Part shown: piece after piece, positions 1 through 5,978 of the stretch
How positions within the stretch are numbered: position 1 is the stretch's first letter
Layout of the letters: each line of letters starts with the position of its first letter
Assembly: GCA_945946715.1 (NCBI GenBank)
Contig: CAMEWU010000026.1
Span: 1-16,102 of the forward strand
Length of the DNA stretch: 16,102 bases
Source: an uncultured Clostridium sp.
GTDB taxonomy: Bacteria > Bacillota > Clostridia > Lachnospirales > Lachnospiraceae
Direction: 5' to 3'
The notes under the pieces: generated by a model
The model's database searches: none
The model's input: only the letters and a program-made list of their open reading frames with translations
Told to the model about the DNA's origin: nothing
Position numbers and translations under genes: made by a program

Positions 1-1258
1 TTATAAAAAACTCATCGTATCTCAGTTCTGATGCCGGTTCTTCCTTCATTTCTGTATCTGATTCCTGCACATTATCTGCCTGTTCTTCTGATATCTGCTC
101 TTCTGATACTGTTTCTTCCGTTTCTTCTTTCTGGAATTCCGAAAAACCACTGGTTGCAATCTCTCTGGTCTTTGTACAAGCCATTGCCAGATTATCAATT
201 GATATCATCATTGTTTCCATGTATGTATTTACATTGTCACACTGTTCTTGTACCTTCATACGGATGATTGCCGCCTGTTGCTCTGCCTCTGATAACATCT
301 GTTTACATTCTTCTTTTGTTACATTCAACAGCTCATCACATTCCGCTTCTGTCTGTGCCAATTTTTCTTCCTGTGTCGCCTGAGTTGTGGTAATTAATTC
401 CTGTCGTTCCGCTTCTGCCTGTTCTTTAATCTTCCGGCTTTCTTCCTCTGCATCTGCAACTACCTGATCTGCCCGTTCTCTTGCCTCTATCAGAGTCTTT
501 GAAATAGCCTCATACTTTCCTGCATAGGAAGTTTCTTTTTCCTTCAAAGCTTCTAACTCCTGACGCATATCGGAATATTCCAGTTTTTTCTCCTCTGCAT
601 CTGCCTTTATCTGAACAATCCGGTCTTCATATTCTGCCTTCTGTGCTTTTAGCTTTTCTTCATATTCTGTGCGGATAGCAGCTACCGCCTGCTCCTGTGC
701 TTCTTTTGCCTGTGCCTCTTTGGTCTGCTGCTCATTCTGTAGTTCTTCCATCCGTTTTTCGTATTCATTTTTCAATGAGCTGGATGCCTGTTCCTGTTCC
801 TCACGCATAGCTGCCAGCTGGTCACCACTGCTCTGTCTCGCTTCTTCTGTCTGTTTCTTCTGTTCTTCCAAATCAGAAGTCAACTGAATACATTTTGCAA
901 TCCGCTCATCCAGCTTCTGCTGCAATTCTGCTATTTCTGCTGTCTTTTCATCCAAAGTTGCTTTCAGTCCATTGGTTTCAGACACTTGTGCTTCTAATTG
1001 CCGTTTTACCTCATCATTCTGCTCAAAAGAACTTTCCAGTTCCAGCTTTAACTTCTCTATGTCCTCATTTGCTGCTGTCTTCACCTGTTCCTTTGCTACC
1101 TGAAGTGACCGAACAGTTTCACTCAGCTTTCCAATGGTAGTCTTTAAATCTGCGATATCATTTTGGTGACTTCGGTTGGTTTCTGCCACATATTCATCTA
1201 CAACTGCCTTATCATATCCACCGAAGGATACTGTTTTAAACATCTCATCCTTTGCCAT
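1..1258 (-). CDS. DivIVA-like coiled-coil protein, partial at its C-terminal end
   Basis: The frame is open from an ATG at 1258 to the left edge, giving 419 visible codons without a stop. The TAA at positions 3-1 is in another frame, so the C-terminus lies outside the window. The start is supported by AGGAGG about 8 bases upstream. The first 25 residues contain FGGYDKAVVDEYV, which resembles the N-terminal membrane-binding segment of DivIVA/GpsB proteins. From about residue 30 to 360 the protein is almost entirely heptad-like Glu/Lys/Gln/Ala sequence with no proline, a long coiled coil. The visible tail is very acidic (repeated SEEQ/EEP). DivIVA relatives act as scaffolds for cell division or polar growth at curved membrane; that role is inferred from fold only. 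The coiled coil is much longer than in canonical DivIVA. It stands alone as a transcription unit with its own promoter at 1298-1326. Confidence 0.85.
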   Translation of the reverse strand, partial: MAKDEMFKTVSFGGYDKAVVDEYVAETNRSHQNDIADLKTTIGKLSETVRSLQVAKEQVKTAANEDIEKLKLELESSFEQNDEVKRQLEAQVSETNGLKATLDEKTAEIAELQQKLDERIAKCIQLTSDLEEQKKQTEEARQSSGDQLAAMREEQEQASSSLKNEYEKRMEELQNEQQTKEAQAKEAQEQAVAAIRTEYEEKLKAQKAEYEDRIVQIKADAEEKKLEYSDMRQELEALKEKETSYAGKYEAISKTLIEARERADQVVADAEEESRKIKEQAEAERQELITTTQATQEEKLAQTEAECDELLNVTKEECKQMLSEAEQQAAIIRMKVQEQCDNVNTYMETMMISIDNLAMACTKTREIATSGFSEFQKEETEETVSEEQISEEQADNVQESDTEMKEEPASELRYDEFFI

Positions 1259-1297
1259 AACCCAAACCTCCTAACGAATTTTGTATAAACTGCCATA

Positions 1298-1326
1298 ATT
1301 ATAGCATAGGAAAAATTAAAATGCAC
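1298..1326 (-). promoter_or_regulatory. SigA-type promoter with extended -10 for the DivIVA-like gene
   Basis: On the minus strand a perfect TATAAT (1303-1298) is preceded by TGC, making an extended -10 (TGN-TATAAT). The -35 position, 17 bases away, reads GTGCAT and is poor, which is usual for extended -10 promoters. The predicted start lies about 35 bases before the ATG at 1258. Confidence 0.6.
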
Positions 1327-1338
1327 TATTTAAAAACG

Positions 1339-1365
1339 AAAAAAGGCTTGTTAAAAGCCTTTTTT
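1339..1365 (-). terminator. Rho-independent terminator of the HIT gene
   Basis: There is a perfect 11-bp inverted repeat (AAAAAAGGCTT / AAGCCTTTTTT) with a 5-base loop. Read on the minus strand the stem ends in a T-run, and it lies 26 bases beyond the HIT stop codon. Because both arms end in A/T runs it could also work in the other direction, but no plus-strand gene reads into it. Confidence 0.85.
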
Positions 1366-1390
1366 CATACAATGGAAATGAAAACCCATT

Positions 1391-1807
1391 TTATATCTTA
1401 TTTCGAATCTCTTTTGCTAATTCCTGCAACTCTGAGGATACGGAATCGCCCGGCTGCCAGCCGATGTTCACATTATCATTTTCATACCGCGGAATCAGAT
1501 GCAAGTGAAAATGGAATACTGTTTGTCCGGCTACGATACCATTATTCTGTACAATATTCATACCATCACAATTCAGCACACTTTTCATGGCTCTTGCCAC
1601 TTCTGTTGCCAAGGAAAACAATTTTCCTGCAGTTACCGCATCAATATCAAAAATATCTTTGAAATGTTCTTTGGGAACAATTAATGCATGCCCCCGATTG
1701 GCCGGTGCCACATCTAAAAATACTCGAAAATCACTGTTTTCATATATGGTTGCCGATGGAATTTCACCATTCGCAATTTTACAAAAAATACAATCCTTCT
1801 CTGCCAT
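1391..1807 (-). CDS. HIT family protein (histidine triad nucleotide-binding, Hint-like)
   Basis: This 138-residue protein has the full length and signature of the Hint branch of the HIT superfamily. A CxxC pair stands at residues 6-9 (CIFCKIANGEIPSATIYE). RGHALIVPKEH covers residues 39-49. The active-site triad HFHLHLIPR is at residues 99-107, with the middle histidine (H101) the expected nucleophile. Family members hydrolyse purine nucleoside phosphoramidates and acyl-adenylates in the cytoplasm; the physiological substrate in bacteria is not settled. GGGAGGA lies upstream of the ATG at 1807. It has its own promoter (1840-1868) and terminator (1339-1365), so it is probably monocistronic. Confidence 0.95.
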   Translation of the reverse strand: MAEKDCIFCKIANGEIPSATIYENSDFRVFLDVAPANRGHALIVPKEHFKDIFDIDAVTAGKLFSLATEVARAMKSVLNCDGMNIVQNNGIVAGQTVFHFHLHLIPRYENDNVNIGWQPGDSVSSELQELAKEIRNKI

Positions 1808-1839
1808 TCTTTCCGTCCTCCCTAATCGTCACTTGTATT

Positions 1840-1868
1840 ATTGTAAACCGAATTCAAAAAATTTACAA
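1840..1868 (-). promoter_or_regulatory. SigA-type promoter for the HIT gene
   Basis: The minus strand shows TTGTAA (1868-1863), a 17-base spacer and TACAAT (1845-1840). The predicted transcript starts near 1833, about 25 bases before the start codon and just upstream of the GGGAGGA ribosome site. Confidence 0.65.
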
Positions 1869-1916
1869 GGGATTTTTAGAAGAAACAAGACATCTTTGCC
1901 TATTTTCATCCAATTC

Positions 1917-2396
1917 TTATGCCTGCAGTCCCCGATTCTGACTTTGCAGCGGGTCACAGCTTTCATTTAAGTATCCTTTCCCATAGGTCAGCCCTGCATA
2001 CACCTGCTGGGTATGCTCCATGAGGGGACCATCTGTATCCTGTCTGCTGATTTCCACAAATGAGGCACGTAGTTGTTCTAAATACGTTCTGCATTCCTTC
2101 AGATTCACCGGTTGCTGCTTTACTACAGACATTAAAAGCTGCTTATTCACAAACAGGTAAATGGACATGACATCACATCCGGTCTGGGTATTCATTTTAG
2201 AAATGCCCATTAATTCCTGCAAAAAGCTTTGTGCCTGATTCAAGCTCCGTTCATATGCAGGCATGTCCTTCATATTATAATGCTCCTTTGCTTCTTTCAT
2301 GCAGTCTAATACAAGATCATATAACACCACAGCCATAGCTGATACATTTGCCTGGGTGATTCGCATGGTATATGTACTGATTTGTTCTTTAGTCAT
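1917..2396 (-). CDS. fliS: FliS-like flagellar export chaperone
   Basis: The product has 159 residues, a little longer than the usual 125-135 of FliS. It is predicted to be mainly helical. Residues 10-40 (RITQANVSAMAVVLYD then CMKEAKEHY) match the first helix region of FliS, where a hydrophobic LYD segment follows a polar start. FliS binds the C-terminal D0 helix of flagellin in the cytoplasm, stops premature polymerisation and delivers it to the flagellar export gate. The gene lies 103 bases downstream of flagellin on the same strand, which is the strongest support for the role. A good ribosome site (GGAAGGAAG) precedes the ATG at 2396. No clear promoter is visible in the gap, so it may depend on readthrough of the hairpin at 2454-2486. 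The C-terminal 30 residues look unstructured and are not typical of the family. Identification rests on pattern plus context. Confidence 0.75.
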   Translation of the reverse strand: MTKEQISTYTMRITQANVSAMAVVLYDLVLDCMKEAKEHYNMKDMPAYERSLNQAQSFLQELMGISKMNTQTGCDVMSIYLFVNKQLLMSVVKQQPVNLKECRTYLEQLRASFVEISRQDTDGPLMEHTQQVYAGLTYGKGYLNESCDPLQSQNRGLQA

Positions 2397-2453
2397 AATG
2401 GCTTCCTTCCTTTGTCACATATATCTTGGGCATTTCGAACAAGAAACAGAAAA

Positions 2454-2486
2454 GGGAGACTCATTGCGATATTGATATGAGTCCCC
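2454..2486 (-). terminator. Hairpin after flagellin, probable terminator or attenuator
   Basis: On the minus strand, starting 13 bases after the flagellin stop, GGGGACTCAT pairs with ATGAGTCTCCC. The stem is about 10 bp with one bulge and the loop is 12 bases. It is followed by TTTTCTGTTTCTTG, an interrupted U tract. Partial readthrough would let the strong flagellin promoter feed fliS at a reduced level. Confidence 0.6.
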
Positions 2487-2499
2487 ATTGCTGTTCTAT

Positions 2500-4032
2500 T
2501 TAACCCTGTTGTAATAATTGTAAAATACTTTCCGGATGTGCATTTGCCTTTGCAAGCATATTCGTTGCTGTCTGTGTCAACAGATTCTGCTGCGTGTAGT
2601 TAGTCATCTCTGCCGCCATATCACAGTCCAGAATCCGTGACAGAGAATTCGTCATACTCTCTTCTGAAACACCCAGATTGTCTTCTGTATGCTCCAGACG
2701 GTTCTGATATGCACCCAGCTTTGCCCGTACCTCTGAGACCTTCTTTATGGCTTCATCAATCTTATCAATGGCTGTCTGTGCATCCTGACCGCATACCACA
2801 TTGATATCATCCAGTCCTAACATCTTAGGAGATACATTTGGTATGGTGATTGCCATTGTTTCCTCTTGATTTGCTCCAATCTGGAATACCATCTGACCGG
2901 CACTAAGTACCTCTATCTTTCCATCAAAATCTGTACCCCCTGTAGCCTGACTGTCGGCTGTTCCACTTCCCATAACCGGATCCGTAAAAGATGTTTTGCA
3001 GGCCCCCTGCTTTGCCTCTAAAACCATTCGGAATCCGCTACTGTCTGTTACAGTAATCGTGTTTCCATCACAGGCAACGGTAGCTGTTGGAGAAAAGCCA
3101 TCTCCCAACTCTGCTTTCACATCTGTACCTACAGACACACTGTCTTGGATACCCAGCAATGTTCCTAATTCCGAATTGTTACACTTAATATCGATTTTTT
3201 CCGAAGAACCATAATAGTCAGAAACGATAACCATCTGTCCGCCATTTCCAAAGGAATTGGTGCTCGGAGTATAGCCTGCATTTTCCGGCAGACCGGATGT
3301 ATTGTTCAGGCTGTCAACTGTAAATACTTTATTACCGGTCCAGTCACATAATTCCTGAATCTTCTCAAATACTTGATCACTGGTATCTCCCTCACGGATT
3401 TCAACTGACTCTCCATTAATTGATATGGTTCCAGCCTGCTGAGCAGTAATGGTAGCACCTGCTGTCATGGTTATAGTTCCGCCTACCGATACTGCCTGTC
3501 TGGCATCCTGGGAAATGTTCAATTCATATTCATCCAGATTCACCGCGTCGGATATTTCCAGAGTTGTCAATCCTTTCACAACCGAACCGGTATCCACATA
3601 ACTGGCACGTCCTAAATCCCCGTTCAACAGTTTCTTTTGATTAAACTGCGTGGAATCCGAAATCCGCTGAATCTCCTGACTCATAACTTCTATTTCATCC
3701 TGTATAGTTTGACGGTCTTCGGCACAATTAGTATCATTTGCCGCCTTTACTGCTAATTCTTTCATTCTTTGCAACATGGAATGTACTTCTGTCAAAGCAC
3801 CCTCAGCAGTTTCAATAACAGAAATACCATCACCTGCGTTCCGGTTTGCCTGTTGCAATCCCCGAATCTGTGTCCGCATTTTTTGTGAAATTGCCAATCC
3901 GGCAGAATCATCTTTCGCATAATTAATCCGGTATCCGGAAGACAGACGTTCAATGGCAGTTGCCATAGAATTGTGATTTTTGTTCAATGTATTATTGGCA
4001 ATCATTGCCGTAACGTTATGATTAATCCGCAT
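2500..4032 (-). CDS. fliC: Flagellin (flagellar filament protein)
   Basis: This 510-residue protein is the filament subunit, exported by the flagellar type III apparatus. Residues 1-140 form the N-terminal D0/D1 region (MRINHNVTAMIANNTL, AIERLSSGYRIN, DDSAGLAIS). The D1 stretch LQRMKELAVKAANDTN (87-102) keeps the arginine that in Salmonella FliC is central to TLR5 binding. Residues about 201-285 look like a flagellin_IN insertion (INGESVEIREGDT through GGQMVIVSD). Residues 141-415 are the variable surface domain. Residues 416-510 are the C-terminal D1/D0, ending in TATNMLAKANAHPESILQLL. Seven cysteines (103, 229, 284, 321, 345, 414, 470) are unusual, since most flagellins have none. The start ATG at 4032 follows AAAGGGGTG. 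A sigma-28 promoter at 4121-4148 drives it, and fliS follows. The symbol is generic; hag is the Bacillus equivalent. Confidence 0.97.
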   Translation of the reverse strand: MRINHNVTAMIANNTLNKNHNSMATAIERLSSGYRINYAKDDSAGLAISQKMRTQIRGLQQANRNAGDGISVIETAEGALTEVHSMLQRMKELAVKAANDTNCAEDRQTIQDEIEVMSQEIQRISDSTQFNQKKLLNGDLGRASYVDTGSVVKGLTTLEISDAVNLDEYELNISQDARQAVSVGGTITMTAGATITAQQAGTISINGESVEIREGDTSDQVFEKIQELCDWTGNKVFTVDSLNNTSGLPENAGYTPSTNSFGNGGQMVIVSDYYGSSEKIDIKCNNSELGTLLGIQDSVSVGTDVKAELGDGFSPTATVACDGNTITVTDSSGFRMVLEAKQGACKTSFTDPVMGSGTADSQATGGTDFDGKIEVLSAGQMVFQIGANQEETMAITIPNVSPKMLGLDDINVVCGQDAQTAIDKIDEAIKKVSEVRAKLGAYQNRLEHTEDNLGVSEESMTNSLSRILDCDMAAEMTNYTQQNLLTQTATNMLAKANAHPESILQLLQQG

Positions 4033-4037
4033 TTCTT

Positions 4038-4084
4038 ACACCCCTTTACATTTCAGAGGTTCTTCATAAGCTATCATCCATGAT
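4038..4084 (-). promoter_or_regulatory. Possible pair of CsrA-binding sites in the flagellin leader
   Basis: Two GG-rich sites lie in the roughly 80-base leader. The upstream one (4084-4073) reads ATCATGGATGAT, a 4-bp stem with loop TGGA, so the GGA core is displayed in a hairpin loop. The downstream one (4049-4038) reads GTAAAGGGGTGT and overlaps the ribosome site. It matches 10 of 12 positions of the CsrA consensus RUACARGGAUGU, but the core is GGG rather than GGA. The arrangement copies the B. subtilis hag leader controlled by CsrA and FliW. No csrA or fliW gene is in this window, so this is inference. Confidence 0.35.
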
Positions 4085-4120
4085 TCGTTATTCCGAAACT
4101 CATTTTTCTTTCTGATTTAA

Positions 4121-4148
4121 TTATCGGAGAGGTGTTCCAAAATCTTTA
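4121..4148 (-). promoter_or_regulatory. Sigma-28 (SigD/FliA) promoter for flagellin
   Basis: On the minus strand TAAA (4148-4145) is followed by 16 bases and TCCGATAA (4128-4121). This is very close to the motility sigma factor consensus TAAA-N15-GCCGATAA. The expected start near 4114 gives a leader of about 80 bases. The -35 TAAA includes the TAA stop codon of the upstream hemolysin III gene. Confidence 0.85.
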
Positions 4149-4808
4149 GACCAAATATAAATACACCAGCATAAAGTGACAGAAACTGCCGCCCATACAG
4201 AACAGATGAAAAATCTCATGTGTTCCGAACTTCTGATGTTTACCATTAAATTTCTTCCCCTTTAATGCATAAATCACACCGCCAATGGTATAAATGATTC
4301 CTCCTGTCAGCAGCCAGGCAAAAGCACCGCCCCCCAGATTCCGAATCAATAGCGGTCCTGCAAGCATACACAACCAACCCATGAGTATATACATTACAGA
4401 GGATACCCATTTCGGACAGGTCACCCAGAACATCTTGAAGGTAATTCCCAGTGCCGCTACACTCCAAATCGTTGTCAGCATCAGATATCCTACTCTGTCT
4501 CCCAAACCAATCACACATACTGGAGTATAAGTGCCTGCAATCAGAACAAAAATCATAGCATGATCCAGCTTTTTCAATATCATATTTCCTTTTTCAGAAA
4601 TATTAAAGGTATGATAAGAAGTACTGGCTCCATACAATAGAATCATGCTGGTAATAAAGACTATAACCGCAGCAACATGTTTTCCCTGAAATCCTTCTTT
4701 GGCCTTAATAATTAGTGGAGCTGCGGCAGCAGCCGCCATAAGCATACCGATAAGATGCGTAATAGCACTTCCCGGATCTTTAATTTTATAAGTTTTAACA
4801 GTTTCCAC
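4146..4808 (-). CDS. trhA: Hemolysin III / PAQR family membrane protein
   Basis: The 220-residue product is a multi-pass membrane protein of the HlyIII/PAQR family, with about seven hydrophobic segments. Family metal-site motifs are present in order: ASTSYH (61-66), KLDHAMIF (80-87), and HEIFH near the C-terminus (197-201), with H211 after it. Family members are linked to membrane lipid homeostasis; a haemolytic role is historical and not shown here. The start is GTG at 4808, chosen because the reading frame requires it and AGGAGG lies about 8 bases upstream. An ATG at 4810-4808 overlaps this GTG but is in another frame. The stop codon overlaps the -35 of the flagellin promoter. No terminator separates it from flagellin, so some transcript may run on. 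Confidence 0.93.
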   Translation of the reverse strand: METVKTYKIKDPGSAITHLIGMLMAAAAAAPLIIKAKEGFQGKHVAAVIVFITSMILLYGASTSYHTFNISEKGNMILKKLDHAMIFVLIAGTYTPVCVIGLGDRVGYLMLTTIWSVAALGITFKMFWVTCPKWVSSVMYILMGWLCMLAGPLLIRNLGGGAFAWLLTGGIIYTIGGVIYALKGKKFNGKHQKFGTHEIFHLFCMGGSFCHFMLVYLYLV

Positions 4809-4981
4809 ATAAATGACCTCCTTTTTATAACAGCTCCTCTTGTGATTTTAAAGACTGCTGTAGTATAATAATCATGTATTCAGTAATTGGCATTACCTGC
4901 AAGCATTCAATTACCGCCTTTCACAAGATAAGGTTTTAATATTTTATGATGTAGTTTTGAAAACTATGTTTCATTGACTTG

Positions 4982-5010
4982 ATATTATCATATGCAGTTG
5001 TGATGTGCAA
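4982..5010 (-). promoter_or_regulatory. Candidate SigA-type promoter for the hemolysin III gene
   Basis: The minus strand shows TTGCAC (5010-5005), a 17-base spacer and TAATAT (4987-4982). This would leave a leader of about 170 bases. That leader contains inverted repeats (GTAATTG at 4883-4889 and CAATTAC at 4908-4914) of unknown role. Confidence 0.45.
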
Positions 5011-5026
5011 GTGTTATTTTCATTAT
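4998..5026 (+). promoter_or_regulatory. Weak candidate promoter for the nitrilase-family gene
   Basis: TTGTGA (4998-5003), a 17-base spacer and CATTAT (5021-5026) are the best plus-strand pair before the gene at 5097. It overlaps the divergent candidate at 4982-5010, so the two would compete. Confidence 0.25.
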
Positions 5027-5096
5027 TTTTTTCATATTAGTGATTTTTTATACGGATTTCAGAAAGAAACATACTATAGATTGCAAGGAGTACTTT

Positions 5097-5909
5097 ATGA
5101 AAATTGCTTTAACACAAATGGATATTGTCTGGGAAAATCCTATTGAAAATAAAAAAATCTGTCAGAGACTGACCCAAGAAGCAGGCAAACAACACTGTGA
5201 CTGGATTATTTTTCCTGAAATGACACTGACCGGTTTTACTATGAATCCGGATCAGTTTCGGGAGCCAATTCACGCCGATGCTCCCACAAGGTCTTTTTTT
5301 CAACGCCTTTCTCTGGATTATAACATCGGTATTGCCTATGGTTATATTGCATGCAAGCAGGAACAGAATTATAATCATTTCGTATATGTACAGAACGGCG
5401 TCACTATCTTTGAATACGCCAAGCTCCATCCTTTTTCTTATGGAGAAGAGTCCTATCATTATCATGCGGGCAGTCAGATTATGACCACCCAAATAGGGGA
5501 CCCATCAATTACTTTGTCCGGTTTCATCTGCTATGATTTACGCTTCCCTGAAATATTTCAAAAAGCTTCCAGGGATGCTACAGTCATTTTTGTCACAGCT
5601 AACTGGCCGGAGCCGCGTATTGCACACTGGTACTCCTTACTTCAGGCAAGAGCCATTGAAAACCAGTGTTTTATCATCGGAGTCAACCGAACCGGAGATG
5701 GCGGTGGACTGCATTATATTCCAAGCTCTGTCGCATTCAATCCTTACGGAGAGCGGATAACACCGGAGTCAGACAGTGAATTGTTATATGCAGATATTCA
5801 ACCGGAACTGGCAGAACAATACCGAAATGCATTTCCTTTAAAAAAAGACCGCAGAGCGGATTTATATGAAACTTCTCTACAACCTTCCTTATATGACATA
5901 TCTCAATGA
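5097..5909 (+). CDS. Carbon-nitrogen hydrolase (nitrilase superfamily, omega-amidase-like)
   Basis: The product has 270 residues, a normal length for the superfamily. The catalytic triad is visible. Glu41 lies in IIFPEMTLTGF, Lys109 in EYAKLHPF, and Cys145 in SGFICYDLRFPE. A supporting Glu follows the lysine (YGEESYH). The CYDLRFPE and KLHPF patterns are closest to the YafV/Nit2 type, which deaminates the keto acids formed from glutamine or methionine transamination (2-oxoglutaramate and similar). The exact amide is inferred. It should act in the cytoplasm, as no signal peptide is present. The start ATG at 5097 is chosen over an upstream in-frame GTG at 5040 because AAGGAG sits 6 bases before it and the protein then begins with the family-typical MKIALTQMDI. 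The giant FliK-like gene follows after 69 bases with no terminator between. Confidence 0.93.
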   Translation: MKIALTQMDIVWENPIENKKICQRLTQEAGKQHCDWIIFPEMTLTGFTMNPDQFREPIHADAPTRSFFQRLSLDYNIGIAYGYIACKQEQNYNHFVYVQNGVTIFEYAKLHPFSYGEESYHYHAGSQIMTTQIGDPSITLSGFICYDLRFPEIFQKASRDATVIFVTANWPEPRIAHWYSLLQARAIENQCFIIGVNRTGDGGGLHYIPSSVAFNPYGERITPESDSELLYADIQPELAEQYRNAFPLKKDRRADLYETSLQPSLYDISQ

Positions 5910-5915
5910 TTCATC

Positions 5916-5943
5916 TAATAATTTCCTTCCTTGTTTCCGACAT
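5916..5943 (+). promoter_or_regulatory. Candidate sigma-28 promoter for the giant FliK-like gene
   Basis: TAAT (5916-5919), 16 bases, then TCCGACAT (5936-5943). The spacing equals that of the flagellin promoter and the TCCGA core is shared, but both elements carry mismatches to the TAAA / GCCGATAA consensus. If real, it would put the gene in the late motility regulon. Confidence 0.35.
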
Positions 5944-5964
5944 ATATATTAGATATTTCGGAAA
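5934..5964 (+). repeat. Inverted repeat in the leader of the giant FliK-like gene
   Basis: TTTCCGA (5934-5940) and TCGGAAA (5958-5964) are perfect inverted arms around 17 A/T-rich bases. The right arm runs directly into the AAGGAAGGG ribosome site. It could be an operator, or an RNA hairpin that hides the ribosome site. Confidence 0.45.
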
Positions 5965-5978
5965 AGGAAGGGCAAGAC

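Noticed and set aside
31..1140. Plus-strand open frames opposite the coiled-coil gene, including a Cys/Ser-rich one at 669-887
   Set aside because: They are mirror readings of Glu/Lys/Gln-rich coiled-coil codons; none has a ribosome site, and the minus frame is continuous with a good start.
1321..1970. Plus-strand open frames opposite the HIT gene
   Set aside because: They contradict a full-length HIT protein with intact motifs and lack ribosome sites.
5040..5096. GTG start adding 19 residues to the nitrilase-family protein
   Set aside because: No ribosome site; the ATG at 5097 has AAGGAG and gives the usual family N-terminus.
5931..5978. TTG start adding 16 residues to the giant protein
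   Set aside because: The extra stretch covers the inverted repeat and the ribosome site of the ATG at 5979, which is far better placed.
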